This document shows positions 25,378 through 33,994 of a stretch of 64,000 nucleotides of DNA, in pieces. Origin of the DNA: Terriglobia bacterium (GTDB lineage: Bacteria > Acidobacteriota > Terriglobia > Terriglobales > Acidobacteriaceae); the NCBI GenBank assembly GCA_020073665.1, contig JAIQEU010000017.1, positions 1-64,000 of the forward strand, in the 5' to 3' direction. The position numbers and the translations under genes are program-made. The notes under the pieces were generated by a model that saw only the letters and a program-made list of their open reading frames with translations, did no database searches and was not told where the DNA came from. Positions within the stretch are counted from its first letter, which is position 1. Every line of letters begins with the position of its first letter.

Positions 25378-26096
25378 AAGCCATGATTCTGGCGGCCGGC
25401 CTGGGTACGCGCTTGCGGCCGCTGACCGACGACCGCCCCAAGGCGCTGGTGGAAGTCGCTGGCCACACGCTGCTGGAGATCACACTAACCCGCCTGCGCA
25501 GCTTCGGGATTACTGAGGTGATCGTCAACCTGCATCACTTCGCTGACATGGTTGTCGAATATCTCAAAGCCAACCATTATTTCGGCATTCACGTAGAGAT
25601 TTCCCGCGAAGAGATCCTGCTCGACACCGGCGGAGGGTTGAAGAAAGCAGCGTATTTCTTCGGCAAAGAAGACCCGTTCGTTTTGCACAACGTCGATGTG
25701 ATCAGTACCATCGATTTGCGGCGCATGCTGGAAATACATGCGGAGCAACAAGCGCTGGCCACGATGGCGGTGCAAGACCGCGCAACCTCGCGGTATTTGC
25801 TCTTCGATGAGAAGCTTCAGCTTTGCGGCCGGCGGGCGGGGCGCGATGAATTAGTGCGATCGGTGTCGCCAGTGCAGGCTTTGGCGTTTTCAGGAATACA
25901 TGTTATTTCCCCTCGTATTTTTGGTCTGATGAGCGAGGAGGGCGTTTTTTCGATTGTCACGTCCTATTTGCGCCTGGCGGGTCAGGGCGAAAAACTCCTA
26001 GGCTTTCGCGCCGATGAATATTATTGGCGCGACCTGGGGAAGCCGGAGAATGTGGCTCGGGCGGAGGAGGATGTGCGACGATTCGGACTATTGTAG
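25374..26096 (+). CDS. MurU-like sugar-1-phosphate nucleotidyltransferase
   Basis: A 240-residue nucleotidyltransferase with the signature AMILAAGLGTRLRPLTDDRPKALVEV, the second-site ILLDTGGGLKKA, HNVDVIS with the metal Asp, and a C-terminal YYWRDLGKPENV block. Length and form match MurU, which makes UDP-MurNAc from MurNAc-1-phosphate. It is coupled by a 4-base overlap to an AmgK-like kinase, the standard partner in the peptidoglycan-recycling route that bypasses de novo MurNAc synthesis. It could also act on another hexose-1-phosphate, but the partner makes recycling the best reading. Confidence 0.85.
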   Translation: MKAMILAAGLGTRLRPLTDDRPKALVEVAGHTLLEITLTRLRSFGITEVIVNLHHFADMVVEYLKANHYFGIHVEISREEILLDTGGGLKKAAYFFGKEDPFVLHNVDVISTIDLRRMLEIHAEQQALATMAVQDRATSRYLLFDEKLQLCGRRAGRDELVRSVSPVQALAFSGIHVISPRIFGLMSEEGVFSIVTSYLRLAGQGEKLLGFRADEYYWRDLGKPENVARAEEDVRRFGLL

Positions 26097-26194
26097 TAAT
26101 CGATCGCTCACTCGGTCCGTGATCGGTGCGAATCGTGGCCACTCGCGGCGCTTTCGCTCCTGCGCCCTGCTTCAACCGCGTTGGGCGGATCATC

Positions 26195-26926
26195 CTACTT
26201 GGGTGCAGATAGCGATTCTAGCTGGCCCTTGGCCCAGGTGTCGTCGGGATGCAGTTCCACTACTTTGCGGTAGTCTGATTTGGCCTTCTCGATCTCTCCA
26301 TTGGCTTGGTGTGACATCGCAAGCATGTGATATGCCCAAACAGATTGCGGACTGTTCGAGGCGAAATTGAGTTCCATGACTGTAACCGCGTCTTTGTTCC
26401 TGCCTTTTGCCAGGAGAAACTCCGCAAGCTGATTCAGGGGCGTCTCGCCAAAGTCGTACTGGCCGGTTCCGTAGTACCGCTTACGTAGATCGCGGTACAT
26501 GTTGATCGCTGCGTCGACGCCTTGTTTGTCGGCAGCCTCAATGAGGAGCGCCCGCAAGGGCTGCGGTTGCGTGAGCCCGCGATGGCAGGTTACGCATTCC
26601 ACCTGGATCGGGCTTGCCTTGCCTATCTTGCCGACGTAATCGCGGTTGATGGTCGCAACCATCTGCAGCATGACCCGCGCGGTTTTCTTGGTGTCGAGGT
26701 CATCAGCCGCGTAGTCAAAGCCCTGACCCGGCCTTTGTACGTGACAATACGGACAACGGACGTCAAGCGCGAAAGCAAAGCCGCGCATCGTGGACTGTAG
26801 ATCAGCCTTCGGGATGTCCTTCGGCAACACCTGCAAATTCGTGAACTTGTCGGGAAACTGCGCTACGGCGGGAAGGGTTAACAGGAGTATCACCAGCACA
26901 GACATTTTTTGAGCTGCGAAGTGCAT
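26195..26926 (-). CDS. Exported dihaem c-type cytochrome with TPR-like C-terminus
   Basis: A 243-residue protein with signal peptide MHFAAQKMSVLVILLLTLPAVAQ, then two haem-attachment motifs: CPYCH at 58-62 and CVTCH at 111-115. The region VLPKDIPKADLQSTMRGFAFALDVRCPYCHV recalls the acidobacterial cytochromes annotated as photosynthetic-reaction-centre-cytochrome-like, but this is from memory. Residues 165-240 are helical and TPR-like (VWAYHMLAMSHQANGEIEKAKSDYRKVVELHPDD). The ATG at 26926 is chosen because it starts the signal peptide; GGAG is about ten bases upstream. Probably a periplasmic electron carrier of unknown partner. Confidence 0.82.
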   Translation of the reverse strand: MHFAAQKMSVLVILLLTLPAVAQFPDKFTNLQVLPKDIPKADLQSTMRGFAFALDVRCPYCHVQRPGQGFDYAADDLDTKKTARVMLQMVATINRDYVGKIGKASPIQVECVTCHRGLTQPQPLRALLIEAADKQGVDAAINMYRDLRKRYYGTGQYDFGETPLNQLAEFLLAKGRNKDAVTVMELNFASNSPQSVWAYHMLAMSHQANGEIEKAKSDYRKVVELHPDDTWAKGQLESLSAPK

Positions 26927-26993
26927 AGGGACTTGGCTCCATCTGGAATTCGACGATGTTTGGGTGCCCGCAGTCGTCATCTCGCATGGCATG

Positions 26994-28001
26994 CTACGGT
27001 TTCGCTACTTCTCGCCGGAACGCAGGCATGATTTCCCGGCGATACAATTCCAGAGTCTGTTCCTCTTCGCCGCACATCAGGTAGACATTGAACTGAGTCA
27101 CTCCTACGCCTGCGAGCGCTCGCAACTTTTCGCGGTGGGCCTCGGCGGGACCGACCAGGCAGAAGCGGTCTACCACTTCGTCGGAGACGAATTTCGAGTT
27201 GCTGCTGTCGACTTCGCAGTGTTGCTGGTAATCGTAGCCGCCGCGATTGCGGACGAACGACGTCAGCATTGGTGGAAGTTCCTCGGGACGGTAGCGCGAG
27301 AGCAGGTCCACGACGTGGTTCGAAACCAACGCGGGGAACCAGCGTACTTGTTTCCTCGCCAGCTCGAGGTCATCGGAAACCCACACCGGCGCCGCTGCCA
27401 TGACTTGAATCGCCCGCGGGTCACGGCCGGCGGCCTCCGCGCCCTTCTTAACGAAGCCCAGACACCAGGCGATAAGGTCGGGATCAGCGAATTGCAAAAT
27501 CACGCCGTCTGCGACCCGGCCCGCCAAGTCGAGCACCTTGGGTCCGTAGCCCGCGATCCATACCGGAGGAGAGCCATTCGCCCAGGACAGCCGGGTCGGC
27601 TGGCCTTCGTAATCAACCTCGCGGCCGGCGGTAAGTTCGCGGAAGGTTTTGACGGCGCGCTCCAGATCTCCGGCTCCGACCGGCTTTTTGCCTAGCACTC
27701 GCCGAGAACTATCGCCGCGGCCAATGCCCAGGTCCATGCGGCCTTCGGAAATTAGGTTCAGCGTGGCGAACAAGCTGGAGGTCACGGTGAGATCGCGCAC
27801 CGCGGGATTGGTCACGCATGTGCCCAGACGCATGTTGCGGGTGTTGGTGGCCATCAGCGTAAGCAGCGGGTACGGCTCCAGCCACAAGACGTGAGAATCG
27901 AAGATCCATCCGTATTGAAATCCTGCCGCTTCGGCTTGGCGGGTGAGGGCCACGATGCGATCCACCGGCATGTCGGGCTTAAGTGTGATACCGAACTGCA
28001 T
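26994..28001 (-). CDS. LLM-class flavin (FMN/F420)-dependent oxidoreductase
   Basis: A 335-residue TIM-barrel luciferase-like enzyme: FGITLKPDMPVDRIVALTRQAEAAGF at the N-terminus, LGTCVTNPAVRDL, SEGRMDLGIGRGDSSRR (the cofactor-binding GRGD block), and PPVWIAGYGPKVLDLAGRVADGVILQF. It belongs near the methylenetetrahydromethanopterin-reductase-like subgroup, for which F420 or FMN is usual. It is divergent from dihydropyrimidinase, with a 93-base shared promoter region. The dehydrogenase expected for the first pyrimidine-reducing step is not seen, so a role in that pathway is suspected but unproven. The ATG at 28001 is the natural N-terminus of the family. Confidence 0.85.
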   Translation of the reverse strand: MQFGITLKPDMPVDRIVALTRQAEAAGFQYGWIFDSHVLWLEPYPLLTLMATNTRNMRLGTCVTNPAVRDLTVTSSLFATLNLISEGRMDLGIGRGDSSRRVLGKKPVGAGDLERAVKTFRELTAGREVDYEGQPTRLSWANGSPPVWIAGYGPKVLDLAGRVADGVILQFADPDLIAWCLGFVKKGAEAAGRDPRAIQVMAAAPVWVSDDLELARKQVRWFPALVSNHVVDLLSRYRPEELPPMLTSFVRNRGGYDYQQHCEVDSSNSKFVSDEVVDRFCLVGPAEAHREKLRALAGVGVTQFNVYLMCGEEEQTLELYRREIMPAFRREVAKP

Positions 28002-28094
28002 GACGTTGGCTCCCCGTCACAATCGAAATCGCCACTCGGAGGAGGGGCAGTTTAGCATAAAATGCGGGCTCGGCTGGTCAGAGGAAACATCCAC

Positions 28095-29486
28095 ATGGGC
28101 TTCGACACCATCATCGTTAATGGCCGGGTAGTCACGGCAACTGACACCTATTTGAGCGATGTCGCCATCAGCCAAGGCAAGATCGCGGCGATCGGGCAGA
28201 GCCTGCCTCGCGAAAACGCCACGCGTGTCATCGACGCCGCGGGAAAGTACGTGCTGCCCGGCGGGATCGACGTGCATACCCATCTCGACATGCCCTTCGG
28301 CGGAACGACTAGCGCGGACGATTTCGAAACTGGTACCCGCGCCGCGGCGTTTGGCGGGACAACCACTCTGATTGATTTTGCCATCCAGTACAAGGGCCAG
28401 ACTCTACGGACGGCGTTCGACGCCTGGATGCAAAAGGCCTCCAGCAAGGCGGTTTTTGATTACGCGTTTCATTGCATCATCACGGAACTGGCTGATGCGC
28501 AATTAGAAGAGATGAACGCGCTCGTTCGAGAAGGCGTCACCAGCTTCAAGCTGTTCATGGCGTATCCCGGTGTATTCATGCTGGACGATGGCAGCATCTT
28601 CAAGGCGCTGCGCACCACGGCGAAGAACGGCGGCCTGGTCTGCATGCATGCGGAAAACGGCAGCGCCATTGACGTCATCGTGCAGCAGGCCCTCGCCGAA
28701 GGCAAGAAAGCTCCGAAGTACCATGCCTTGACCCGGCCCACGACGGCGGAAGCGGAAGCCACCGCACGAGCGATCGCACTGGCAGAGATGGCAGGGGCGC
28801 CAGTTTACATCGTGCATTTGAGTTGTAACGATGCGCTGGAAAAAGTCCGCGAGGCACGCGATCGCGGGCTACCGGTTTATGCCGAGACCTGTCCGCAATA
28901 TCTTTATCTTTCCATCGAAAACTTCGACGTTCCGGGATTCGAAGGAGCGAAATACGTTTTCACTCCGCCGTTGCGGGAGAAATGGCATCAGGAAAAGCTC
29001 TGGAACGGGCTGAAGCAGGACCATCTGCAAGTGGTGTCCACCGATCATTGTCCGTTCTGCTTCAAGGAGCAGAAGGAGTTGGGGCGTGATGACTTCACCA
29101 AGATCCCTAATGGCGGGCCGGGCATTGAGCACCGCATGAGCCTGATCTATTCCGGCGGCGTGGCTGGAGGCCGGTTCAGCGTCAATCGTTTTGTGGAGCT
29201 GGTTTCCACCACTCCCGCGAAACTTTTCGGCCTGTATCCGCGCAAGGGCACGATAGCCGTGGGCAGTGATGCTGACCTGGTAATTTTTGATCCCAATCGC
29301 AAGTACACCATCAGCGCCAAGACCCATCACATGCGGGTGGACTACTCCATGTTCGAAGGAATCCAGGTCACCGGGATGCCGGATGCGGTGCTCTCGCACG
29401 GCCGGGTGATTGTGGACGGGGACAAGTTCTTAGGGCGGGCGGGCGCGGGCGAGTTCATCAAGCGATCGACTTATTCCCAGCCGTGA
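28095..29486 (+). CDS. hydA: Dihydropyrimidinase (D-hydantoinase)
   Basis: Hydrolyses dihydrouracil or hydantoins to N-carbamoyl amino acids. The 463-residue protein has the binuclear-metal ligands H61 and H63 (PGGIDVHTHLDMPFGG), the carbamylated Lys K152 (TSFKLFMAYPG), the HAEN block, VHLSC, and the metal Asp of VVSTDHCPF. The family block IPNGGPGIEHRMSLIY is intact. The ATG at 28095 is preceded by GAGGAAA. Its product would be the substrate of the beta-ureidopropionase at 18720. The two genes are 8.5 kb apart, an unusually split arrangement. Divergent neighbour: LLM oxidoreductase. Confidence 0.93.
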   Translation: MGFDTIIVNGRVVTATDTYLSDVAISQGKIAAIGQSLPRENATRVIDAAGKYVLPGGIDVHTHLDMPFGGTTSADDFETGTRAAAFGGTTTLIDFAIQYKGQTLRTAFDAWMQKASSKAVFDYAFHCIITELADAQLEEMNALVREGVTSFKLFMAYPGVFMLDDGSIFKALRTTAKNGGLVCMHAENGSAIDVIVQQALAEGKKAPKYHALTRPTTAEAEATARAIALAEMAGAPVYIVHLSCNDALEKVREARDRGLPVYAETCPQYLYLSIENFDVPGFEGAKYVFTPPLREKWHQEKLWNGLKQDHLQVVSTDHCPFCFKEQKELGRDDFTKIPNGGPGIEHRMSLIYSGGVAGGRFSVNRFVELVSTTPAKLFGLYPRKGTIAVGSDADLVIFDPNRKYTISAKTHHMRVDYSMFEGIQVTGMPDAVLSHGRVIVDGDKFLGRAGAGEFIKRSTYSQP

Positions 29487-29560
29487 GGGCCATCAAAACA
29501 CAACCAGGAGCGGTTCCCCCCGGAGCCCGCCCCTGTTTGCGTTCCTACAACCTGGTGCGA

Positions 29561-31201
29561 CTATTTCTTGCTGACCTCAGTCAGGACCGAGGTAGCCGCC
29601 TGCTGGAGAAGCGGACTCAACACATCCTCACCGTCCGACTTCGCCTTGGCTTTCAACGTGTTCTGTACAACGGCCGAGGTTTGTCCGGTGGGGACAAGCT
29701 GATACTGCACGGTCACATCGTCCTTGGACTTGATCTGTCCATTGAAACCGGACAACTGGCTCATGGCTTGCTGCTGCGCCGCCTGAGCCGCGACTGAAGC
29801 TGCCATGCCGGCCGTTTGGGCGGCGACGGCGCCACCGGCTCCACCCGCCATGCCGGCCATCGGGACCATACTGGCCATCGGGGCGGCCATCTTCATGAAC
29901 TTGCCGAAGCCGCCGCCGGAGCTGTGTTTCACTGCCACACTCGAATACAGGATGTAATCGCATTGCTTCTGCTGTGCCTCGGCCTGCAGCTGCATGGCGA
30001 TGTGCGAATCCAGGGCTGCGATCTCAACCGCTGGTCCATTCATCAGCGCGACTTCCGCGTTGCGGATGGGCGTGCTGTAATCCGCCCCGGCGTTGTTGCC
30101 CTGGCCCAACTGTGCGTCCGGCGGAGCTACGCCAATACGGATCTTTCCTGCTGCCTTTGGTCCGAGGGCCTGCGGCGCGGCGACCGGCGCGCCAGTGGGC
30201 TGGTTGCCTCCCATGCCGGGCATTCCACCCATGTTGGGCCCCATCGGGGCGCCACCAGTCAGACCCATGGCGGCTGCCTGGTTCCAGGCTGCCTGTTGCC
30301 CCGCGATTTGCTTGCCCACTGGAGTTGAAGCTTGCTGCACTTGATCCATCAGGGCCCTGTTGCCAAACGGGTCGGCCGCCGAACGTCCAGAGTTTGCGGC
30401 CTGAGGCTGCTGCGGCTGGGCGTATGCCACCTGCTGCGGAGCTTGCGGCCTGGAGTTCAACTCGGAGGCTGAATTGACCTGGCGATACTGGGCGGGGATG
30501 TCGAACAGCTCAGCTGGAAGATCCTGTTGCTTAGTCAGTTCGGAAACCTGCGTCGTCACCGTGGTCGTGCTGGTGTCGGCATTATGCATGGTGATGCTTT
30601 CCCGCAGCGGGTAGCCCGGCTTGCCGCTTCCGATGCGGCGCGCAACCACGCGGTCATGGCAGTTTTCACCCTGCTGCACCGGGGGAACAAAGTGTGCGCA
30701 GCCGGCTTGCTCTTTACTCAAGTCAGCGTACCAGCCGTCGATTTCGTATTTCTGCGAGACTTGCGAGCAGGCATTCTTGGAGGATTCCTCGACCACGGTG
30801 GCCTTCAAATGCCGCGCGGTGTATCCGTACATGGGCTTGCGTTCGCCAGTGTCGGTGATGGTGGTGGTCACCAGGATCTGTCCGCCGTTATCGGCGGGCG
30901 CCGCACCCGTCACCAGGGCCGCAGCCCGGGCCGCTGCGTCATCCTGCGGATCATTGGTCACAACATAGGTTTGGGCTTCATCGTTCACCGTCAAGGTGCG
31001 GTTGAGGTCGCACTGCCGGATGGTCACGGTGTTGCCGTTGACATTCCGTTCCCGGGCACCCTTGATGGACGTTTCGGTGGTGGAGACGAAATTCCCGCCC
31101 ACCAGGATGCTTTTCTTAATATGCAGGTCATCGGCCTGGACGGCCATGGGCACGAGCAGGGCGACGATTAAGGAGAGGTACCGCGACGTGTAGGAACGCA
31201 T
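29561..31201 (-). CDS. Exported protein of unknown function, Gln/Pro- and Ala/Gly/Met-rich
   Basis: A 546-residue protein with a signal peptide (MRSYTSRYLSLIVALLVPMAVQA) and AGGAG seven bases before the ATG at 31201. Residues 25-245 are beta-rich, with a few Cys (RQCDLNR, KNACSQ, CAHFVPP, GENCHD) and repeated Thr runs. Residues 250-350 are low-complexity (Gln/Pro, Ala/Gln, Gly/Met-rich, e.g. GGAPMGPNMGGMPGMGG). Residues 365-546 read as a second domain (KIRIGVAPPDAQL...) with an internal Ala/Gly/Met-rich hydrophobic stretch around GMAGGAGGAVAAQ. I do not recognise a family. It stands alone, leftward, between dihydropyrimidinase and an ECF sigma factor. Confidence 0.75.
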   Translation of the reverse strand: MRSYTSRYLSLIVALLVPMAVQADDLHIKKSILVGGNFVSTTETSIKGARERNVNGNTVTIRQCDLNRTLTVNDEAQTYVVTNDPQDDAAARAAALVTGAAPADNGGQILVTTTITDTGERKPMYGYTARHLKATVVEESSKNACSQVSQKYEIDGWYADLSKEQAGCAHFVPPVQQGENCHDRVVARRIGSGKPGYPLRESITMHNADTSTTTVTTQVSELTKQQDLPAELFDIPAQYRQVNSASELNSRPQAPQQVAYAQPQQPQAANSGRSAADPFGNRALMDQVQQASTPVGKQIAGQQAAWNQAAAMGLTGGAPMGPNMGGMPGMGGNQPTGAPVAAPQALGPKAAGKIRIGVAPPDAQLGQGNNAGADYSTPIRNAEVALMNGPAVEIAALDSHIAMQLQAEAQQKQCDYILYSSVAVKHSSGGGFGKFMKMAAPMASMVPMAGMAGGAGGAVAAQTAGMAASVAAQAAQQQAMSQLSGFNGQIKSKDDVTVQYQLVPTGQTSAVVQNTLKAKAKSDGEDVLSPLLQQAATSVLTEVSKK

Positions 31202-31484
31202 AGTCAAACTCCTGAAAGTTGGTCTTGAGGTGTCGTTATCCCGGGTTCCCTGTGTCGTCGGGCTTGGGCGTTCCCTGGATTGCCTCATTTGTTCCTATAG
31301 GCGCAAAGCGATGGAAAATTGGCTCAGCAGGAGTCTGAAATCGGTCGGCAGTTTTTCAAGATGGGTTCGTCCGGAGGGAGCCCGCCGTGCAGGGCGCGCC
31401 ACTATCTCTCCTGTTTTCAACACATTGACAAGCACATGAAGAACCGGATATGCTTCGCCGCAAGTTAATCTGTCCGAGGCGGGC

Positions 31485-32063
31485 GTGCAAGAGGGACCCT
31501 CAACCCAGGTAACGCAGCTGTTGTCCCGCTGGCGGGTGGGAGACCGCGCCGCGCTCGATGAGCTCATGCCCCTGGTCTACGGCGAACTTCGCCGGATCGC
31601 CCAACGCTACCTTTCACAAGAACGGCCCGAACACACTCTGCAGAGCACCGCCCTGGTCAATGAGGCGTATCTCCGGCTGGTGGGACAGGACCTTCCGCAA
31701 TGGCAGAATCGCGCCCATTTCTTCGCGGTGGCTGCCCAACTCATGCGACAGATTCTGGTGGACCATGCCCGCGCCCGTCAAGCCGCCAAACGCGGCGGCG
31801 ATGCCTGCAAACTGACACTCGACGAGTCGGTAGCCATTCACCGGCAAAGAGATGTGGATCTGATCGAACTGGACAACGCGTTGAAGGGACTGGAGCATCT
31901 GGATCCGCAGCAGAGTCGCATCGTTGAACTGCGCTTTTTTGCCGGCTTGTCGATTGAAGACACGTCGGAAGTCCTACGTATTTCTCCAGCCACCGTAAAG
32001 CGTGACTGGACAACTGCACGCGCCTGGTTGTATCGCGCCATGAGCGGAGAGGCACCGGCATGA
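31485..32063 (+). CDS. ECF-type RNA polymerase sigma factor
   Basis: A 192-residue sigma-70-family factor of the extracytoplasmic type. Region 2: ELMPLVYGELRRIAQRYLSQER...LQSTALVNEAYLRLV. Region 4: LDPQQSRIVELRFFAGLSIEDTSEVLRISPATVKRDWTTAR, with the helix-turn-helix. This subgroup is usually followed directly by a Ser/Thr kinase gene starting at an ATGA overlap. Here an ATGA is present at 32060-32063 but the frame after it ends within about 40 codons without kinase sequence. No anti-sigma gene is adjacent. The start is the GTG at 31485 with GAGG just upstream. Confidence 0.9.
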   Translation: MQEGPSTQVTQLLSRWRVGDRAALDELMPLVYGELRRIAQRYLSQERPEHTLQSTALVNEAYLRLVGQDLPQWQNRAHFFAVAAQLMRQILVDHARARQAAKRGGDACKLTLDESVAIHRQRDVDLIELDNALKGLEHLDPQQSRIVELRFFAGLSIEDTSEVLRISPATVKRDWTTARAWLYRAMSGEAPA

Positions 32064-32110
32064 TCTCGGCTGGCAATTCTTCCGCGGCGACGGCCGACCT
32101 GAGCCTTGTC

Positions 32111-33493
32111 TCAACTGGTTTGCCCCGCCGCTACGGCGATGCCCGCGGCTGTCATTGTCTTCATCCTGGATAACATTTCGTAGACTGTCGCGCGACTTAC
32201 GCCGAGGATTTCCGCGGCCCGAGCTTTATTCCCCCCGACCCGGTCCAGCACATATAAGAGATGACGCTGGTTCAGCTGCTCCAGGGTAACTAGACCTGGA
32301 TCTCCTGCGCCCGGTAAAGACGCCGCGCTTCGCACCGACTCGGGCAGATCTCCCACGTCGATCACCCCGCCCTTCACCATCATGCAGGCATTCCCAATAA
32401 CATTCTCCAGCTCTCGTACATTTCCCGGCCACGGGTACTGGGAGAGTAGAAGCTGCGCCCGGCGCGTCAAACCTGTAATCTCCTTCTCATACTGAGCCGC
32501 GAACTTGCGTACAAAATAGCGCTGCAGCAGAGGCATATCCTCGCGCCGCTCGGCCAGGCTGGGCAGTTCCAGTTCGATCATCGACAAGCGGTAGAACAGA
32601 TCCTGGCGGAACTGTTTCTCCGCCACCAAACCGCGCAGATTACGATTGGTCGCCGCAATGACCCGGACGTTGGCGGTGTGGGTCACCGGCGACCCTACGC
32701 GCTGAACCTCTTGATTCTGCAGCACCCGCAGCAGCTTGGATTGGGCAGGAAATGGCAGTTCTCCGATCTCGTCCAGGAACACGGTGCCGCCATTGGCGTA
32801 CTCAAACACGCCCACTTTGTCGGTCACAGCTCCGGTGAATGCTCCCCGCACATGTCCGAACAATTCGCTTTCCAGCAAGGTCTCCACCAGCGCCGAGCAA
32901 TTGCACACCACCAGCGGACCCGCTGCCACCGGGCTCACGCGGTGCAACGCCCTGGCCACCAACTCCTTGCCGACGCCGGTCTCCCCCGTGATCAGGACAG
33001 TCTGGAAGTGAGGGGCAACGCGACGGATCTTGGCGAAGACCTGCAGAATCGCCGGGCTACGGCCAATGATCCCTTCGTACTGGTACGCGCCTACCAGCGC
33101 GCAATCCAGCTCAAATACCTTGTGCCTTTCCTCCGCTTCGGCAATCAGTGCGCCAATTCGCCCTCGCAGCTTTTCCGGATCGAGCGGTTTCGGCAGATAA
33201 TCGTAGGCCCCTTTTTGGATCGCCTCGACCGCTGCTTCGGTTGAGTAGTACAACGCGATCACAATCACCGCGGTTGCCGGGTCCCTGGCGAGGATTGTCT
33301 CCAGCACCTCTACCCAACTTGCCCCCGGAACCCGTTGCGCCAGCAACACAACCTGGGGGCGAAACTCATGCACCACCTGCAAGCCGCTCTCCGCATCAGC
33401 GGCGCTCGCCATCTCTACCTTTTCTGCCGCAAGAATGGCGTGGATTGCGGTCTGGACTTCGGGATCAGGATCAATTGCCAGCACCTTAAGCAT
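32111..33493 (-). CDS. Sigma-54-dependent activator with degenerate receiver domain
   Basis: A 460-residue NtrC-type regulator. Residues 1-115 are a receiver domain in which the acidic pocket (IDPD) and Lys (YLPKP) remain, but the phospho-acceptor Asp is Ala52 ([10 protein letters not shown]), so normal phosphorylation is not possible. The AAA+ core is intact: Walker A GETGVGKE (170-177), GAFTGA (217-222, the sigma-54 contact), FLDEIGELP, and the sensor region with RQDLFYRL. A Fis-type helix-turn-helix ends the protein ([20 protein letters not shown]). The ATG at 33493 has AGGTGA eight bases upstream; the open frame further upstream is not domain-like. Divergent from the FG-GAP gene, its likely target. 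Confidence 0.9.
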   Translation of the reverse strand: MLKVLAIDPDPEVQTAIHAILAAEKVEMASAADAESGLQVVHEFRPQVVLLAQRVPGASWVEVLETILARDPATAVIVIALYYSTEAAVEAIQKGAYDYLPKPLDPEKLRGRIGALIAEAEERHKVFELDCALVGAYQYEGIIGRSPAILQVFAKIRRVAPHFQTVLITGETGVGKELVARALHRVSPVAAGPLVVCNCSALVETLLESELFGHVRGAFTGAVTDKVGVFEYANGGTVFLDEIGELPFPAQSKLLRVLQNQEVQRVGSPVTHTANVRVIAATNRNLRGLVAEKQFRQDLFYRLSMIELELPSLAERREDMPLLQRYFVRKFAAQYEKEITGLTRRAQLLLSQYPWPGNVRELENVIGNACMMVKGGVIDVGDLPESVRSAASLPGAGDPGLVTLEQLNQRHLLYVLDRVGGNKARAAEILGVSRATVYEMLSRMKTMTAAGIAVAAGQTS

Positions 33494-33764
33494 GGGTACA
33501 CTCACCTTTGACGCCCTGCGATCATGGTGGCAAGAGCCCCCGGCTCGGCGCCGGTCCGAATGTTCGGGCCACAACTCGCGTCGCTTTTGCATACTACCCG
33601 CAACTGCGTTCATCACAATTTCCTCTAATAAGTTCCAAAAAACGAACAACCGTACCGACTATTGGCCAGAGCTGAATACTGAGGCTTTCCCCTGCAGTTC
33701 GTGCTCTAGCCAGGCTAACCCCGCTCGCCTGCAAGTGATCATGTGCCACTCGCTACCGCCCTGC

Positions 33765-33780
33765 TGTGATCTGGGTCACA
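33765..33780. promoter_or_regulatory. CRP/FNR-type palindrome
   Basis: TGTGATCTGGGTCACA is a perfect TGTGA-N6-TCACA palindrome and matches 14 of 16 positions of the core E. coli CRP operator. It lies about 115 bases upstream of the -24 element of the best sigma-54 promoter. That is a usual distance for an enhancer-type activator site, so it could be read by a CRP/FNR-family protein or by the adjacent sigma-54 activator. Confidence 0.6.
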
Positions 33781-33813
33781 CCAGAACATTACCTTCGGGT
33801 GTGTACGTGATTC

Positions 33814-33829
33814 TGGCACCTGTCCGGCA
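33814..33829 (+). promoter_or_regulatory. Weak sigma-54-like promoter
   Basis: TGGCAC, five bases, then CGGCA. The -24 GG and -12 GC have the required ten-base spacing and the -24 box is perfect, but the -12 box lacks TT. It is less convincing than the site 65 bases downstream. Confidence 0.3.
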
Positions 33830-33878
33830 TTCAGACACTCTGGGGTTCCGCCACAATGCAAATTAAGCACTTAGTAAA

Positions 33879-33894
33879 TGGCAGCCCTATTGCA
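33879..33894 (+). promoter_or_regulatory. Sigma-54 (-24/-12) promoter
   Basis: TGGCAG, then CCCTA, then TTGCA. This matches the consensus TGGCAC-N5-TTGCA at all but one position, with GG and GC exactly ten bases apart. Transcription would start near 33905, giving a 90-base leader to the FG-GAP gene at 33995. The divergent neighbour is a sigma-54 activator. Confidence 0.72.
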
Positions 33895-33994
33895 TTGAAC
33901 TGGATAGCCCTCCCCCCTCACTTTGCCAAGCCAACATATCGGGAACAGATCCAGCAGGATCTGAGCAGATATTACATCGAGTAAGAGGTGACTT

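Larger units (their letters stand above)
33494..33994. other. 501-bp regulatory intergenic region
   Basis: Lies between two divergent genes. Besides the sites listed separately (CRP-like palindrome, two sigma-54-type promoters) I see no open frame, tRNA or repeat in it. The leader of the FG-GAP gene would be about 90 bases, ending in the GAGGTGA ribosome site just before 33995. Confidence 0.6.

Noticed and set aside
32060-32182. Short frame after the ECF sigma factor (MISAGNSSAATADL...)
   Set aside because: About 40 codons overlapping the end of the convergent gene, no motif; noted only as the place where a kinase would start.
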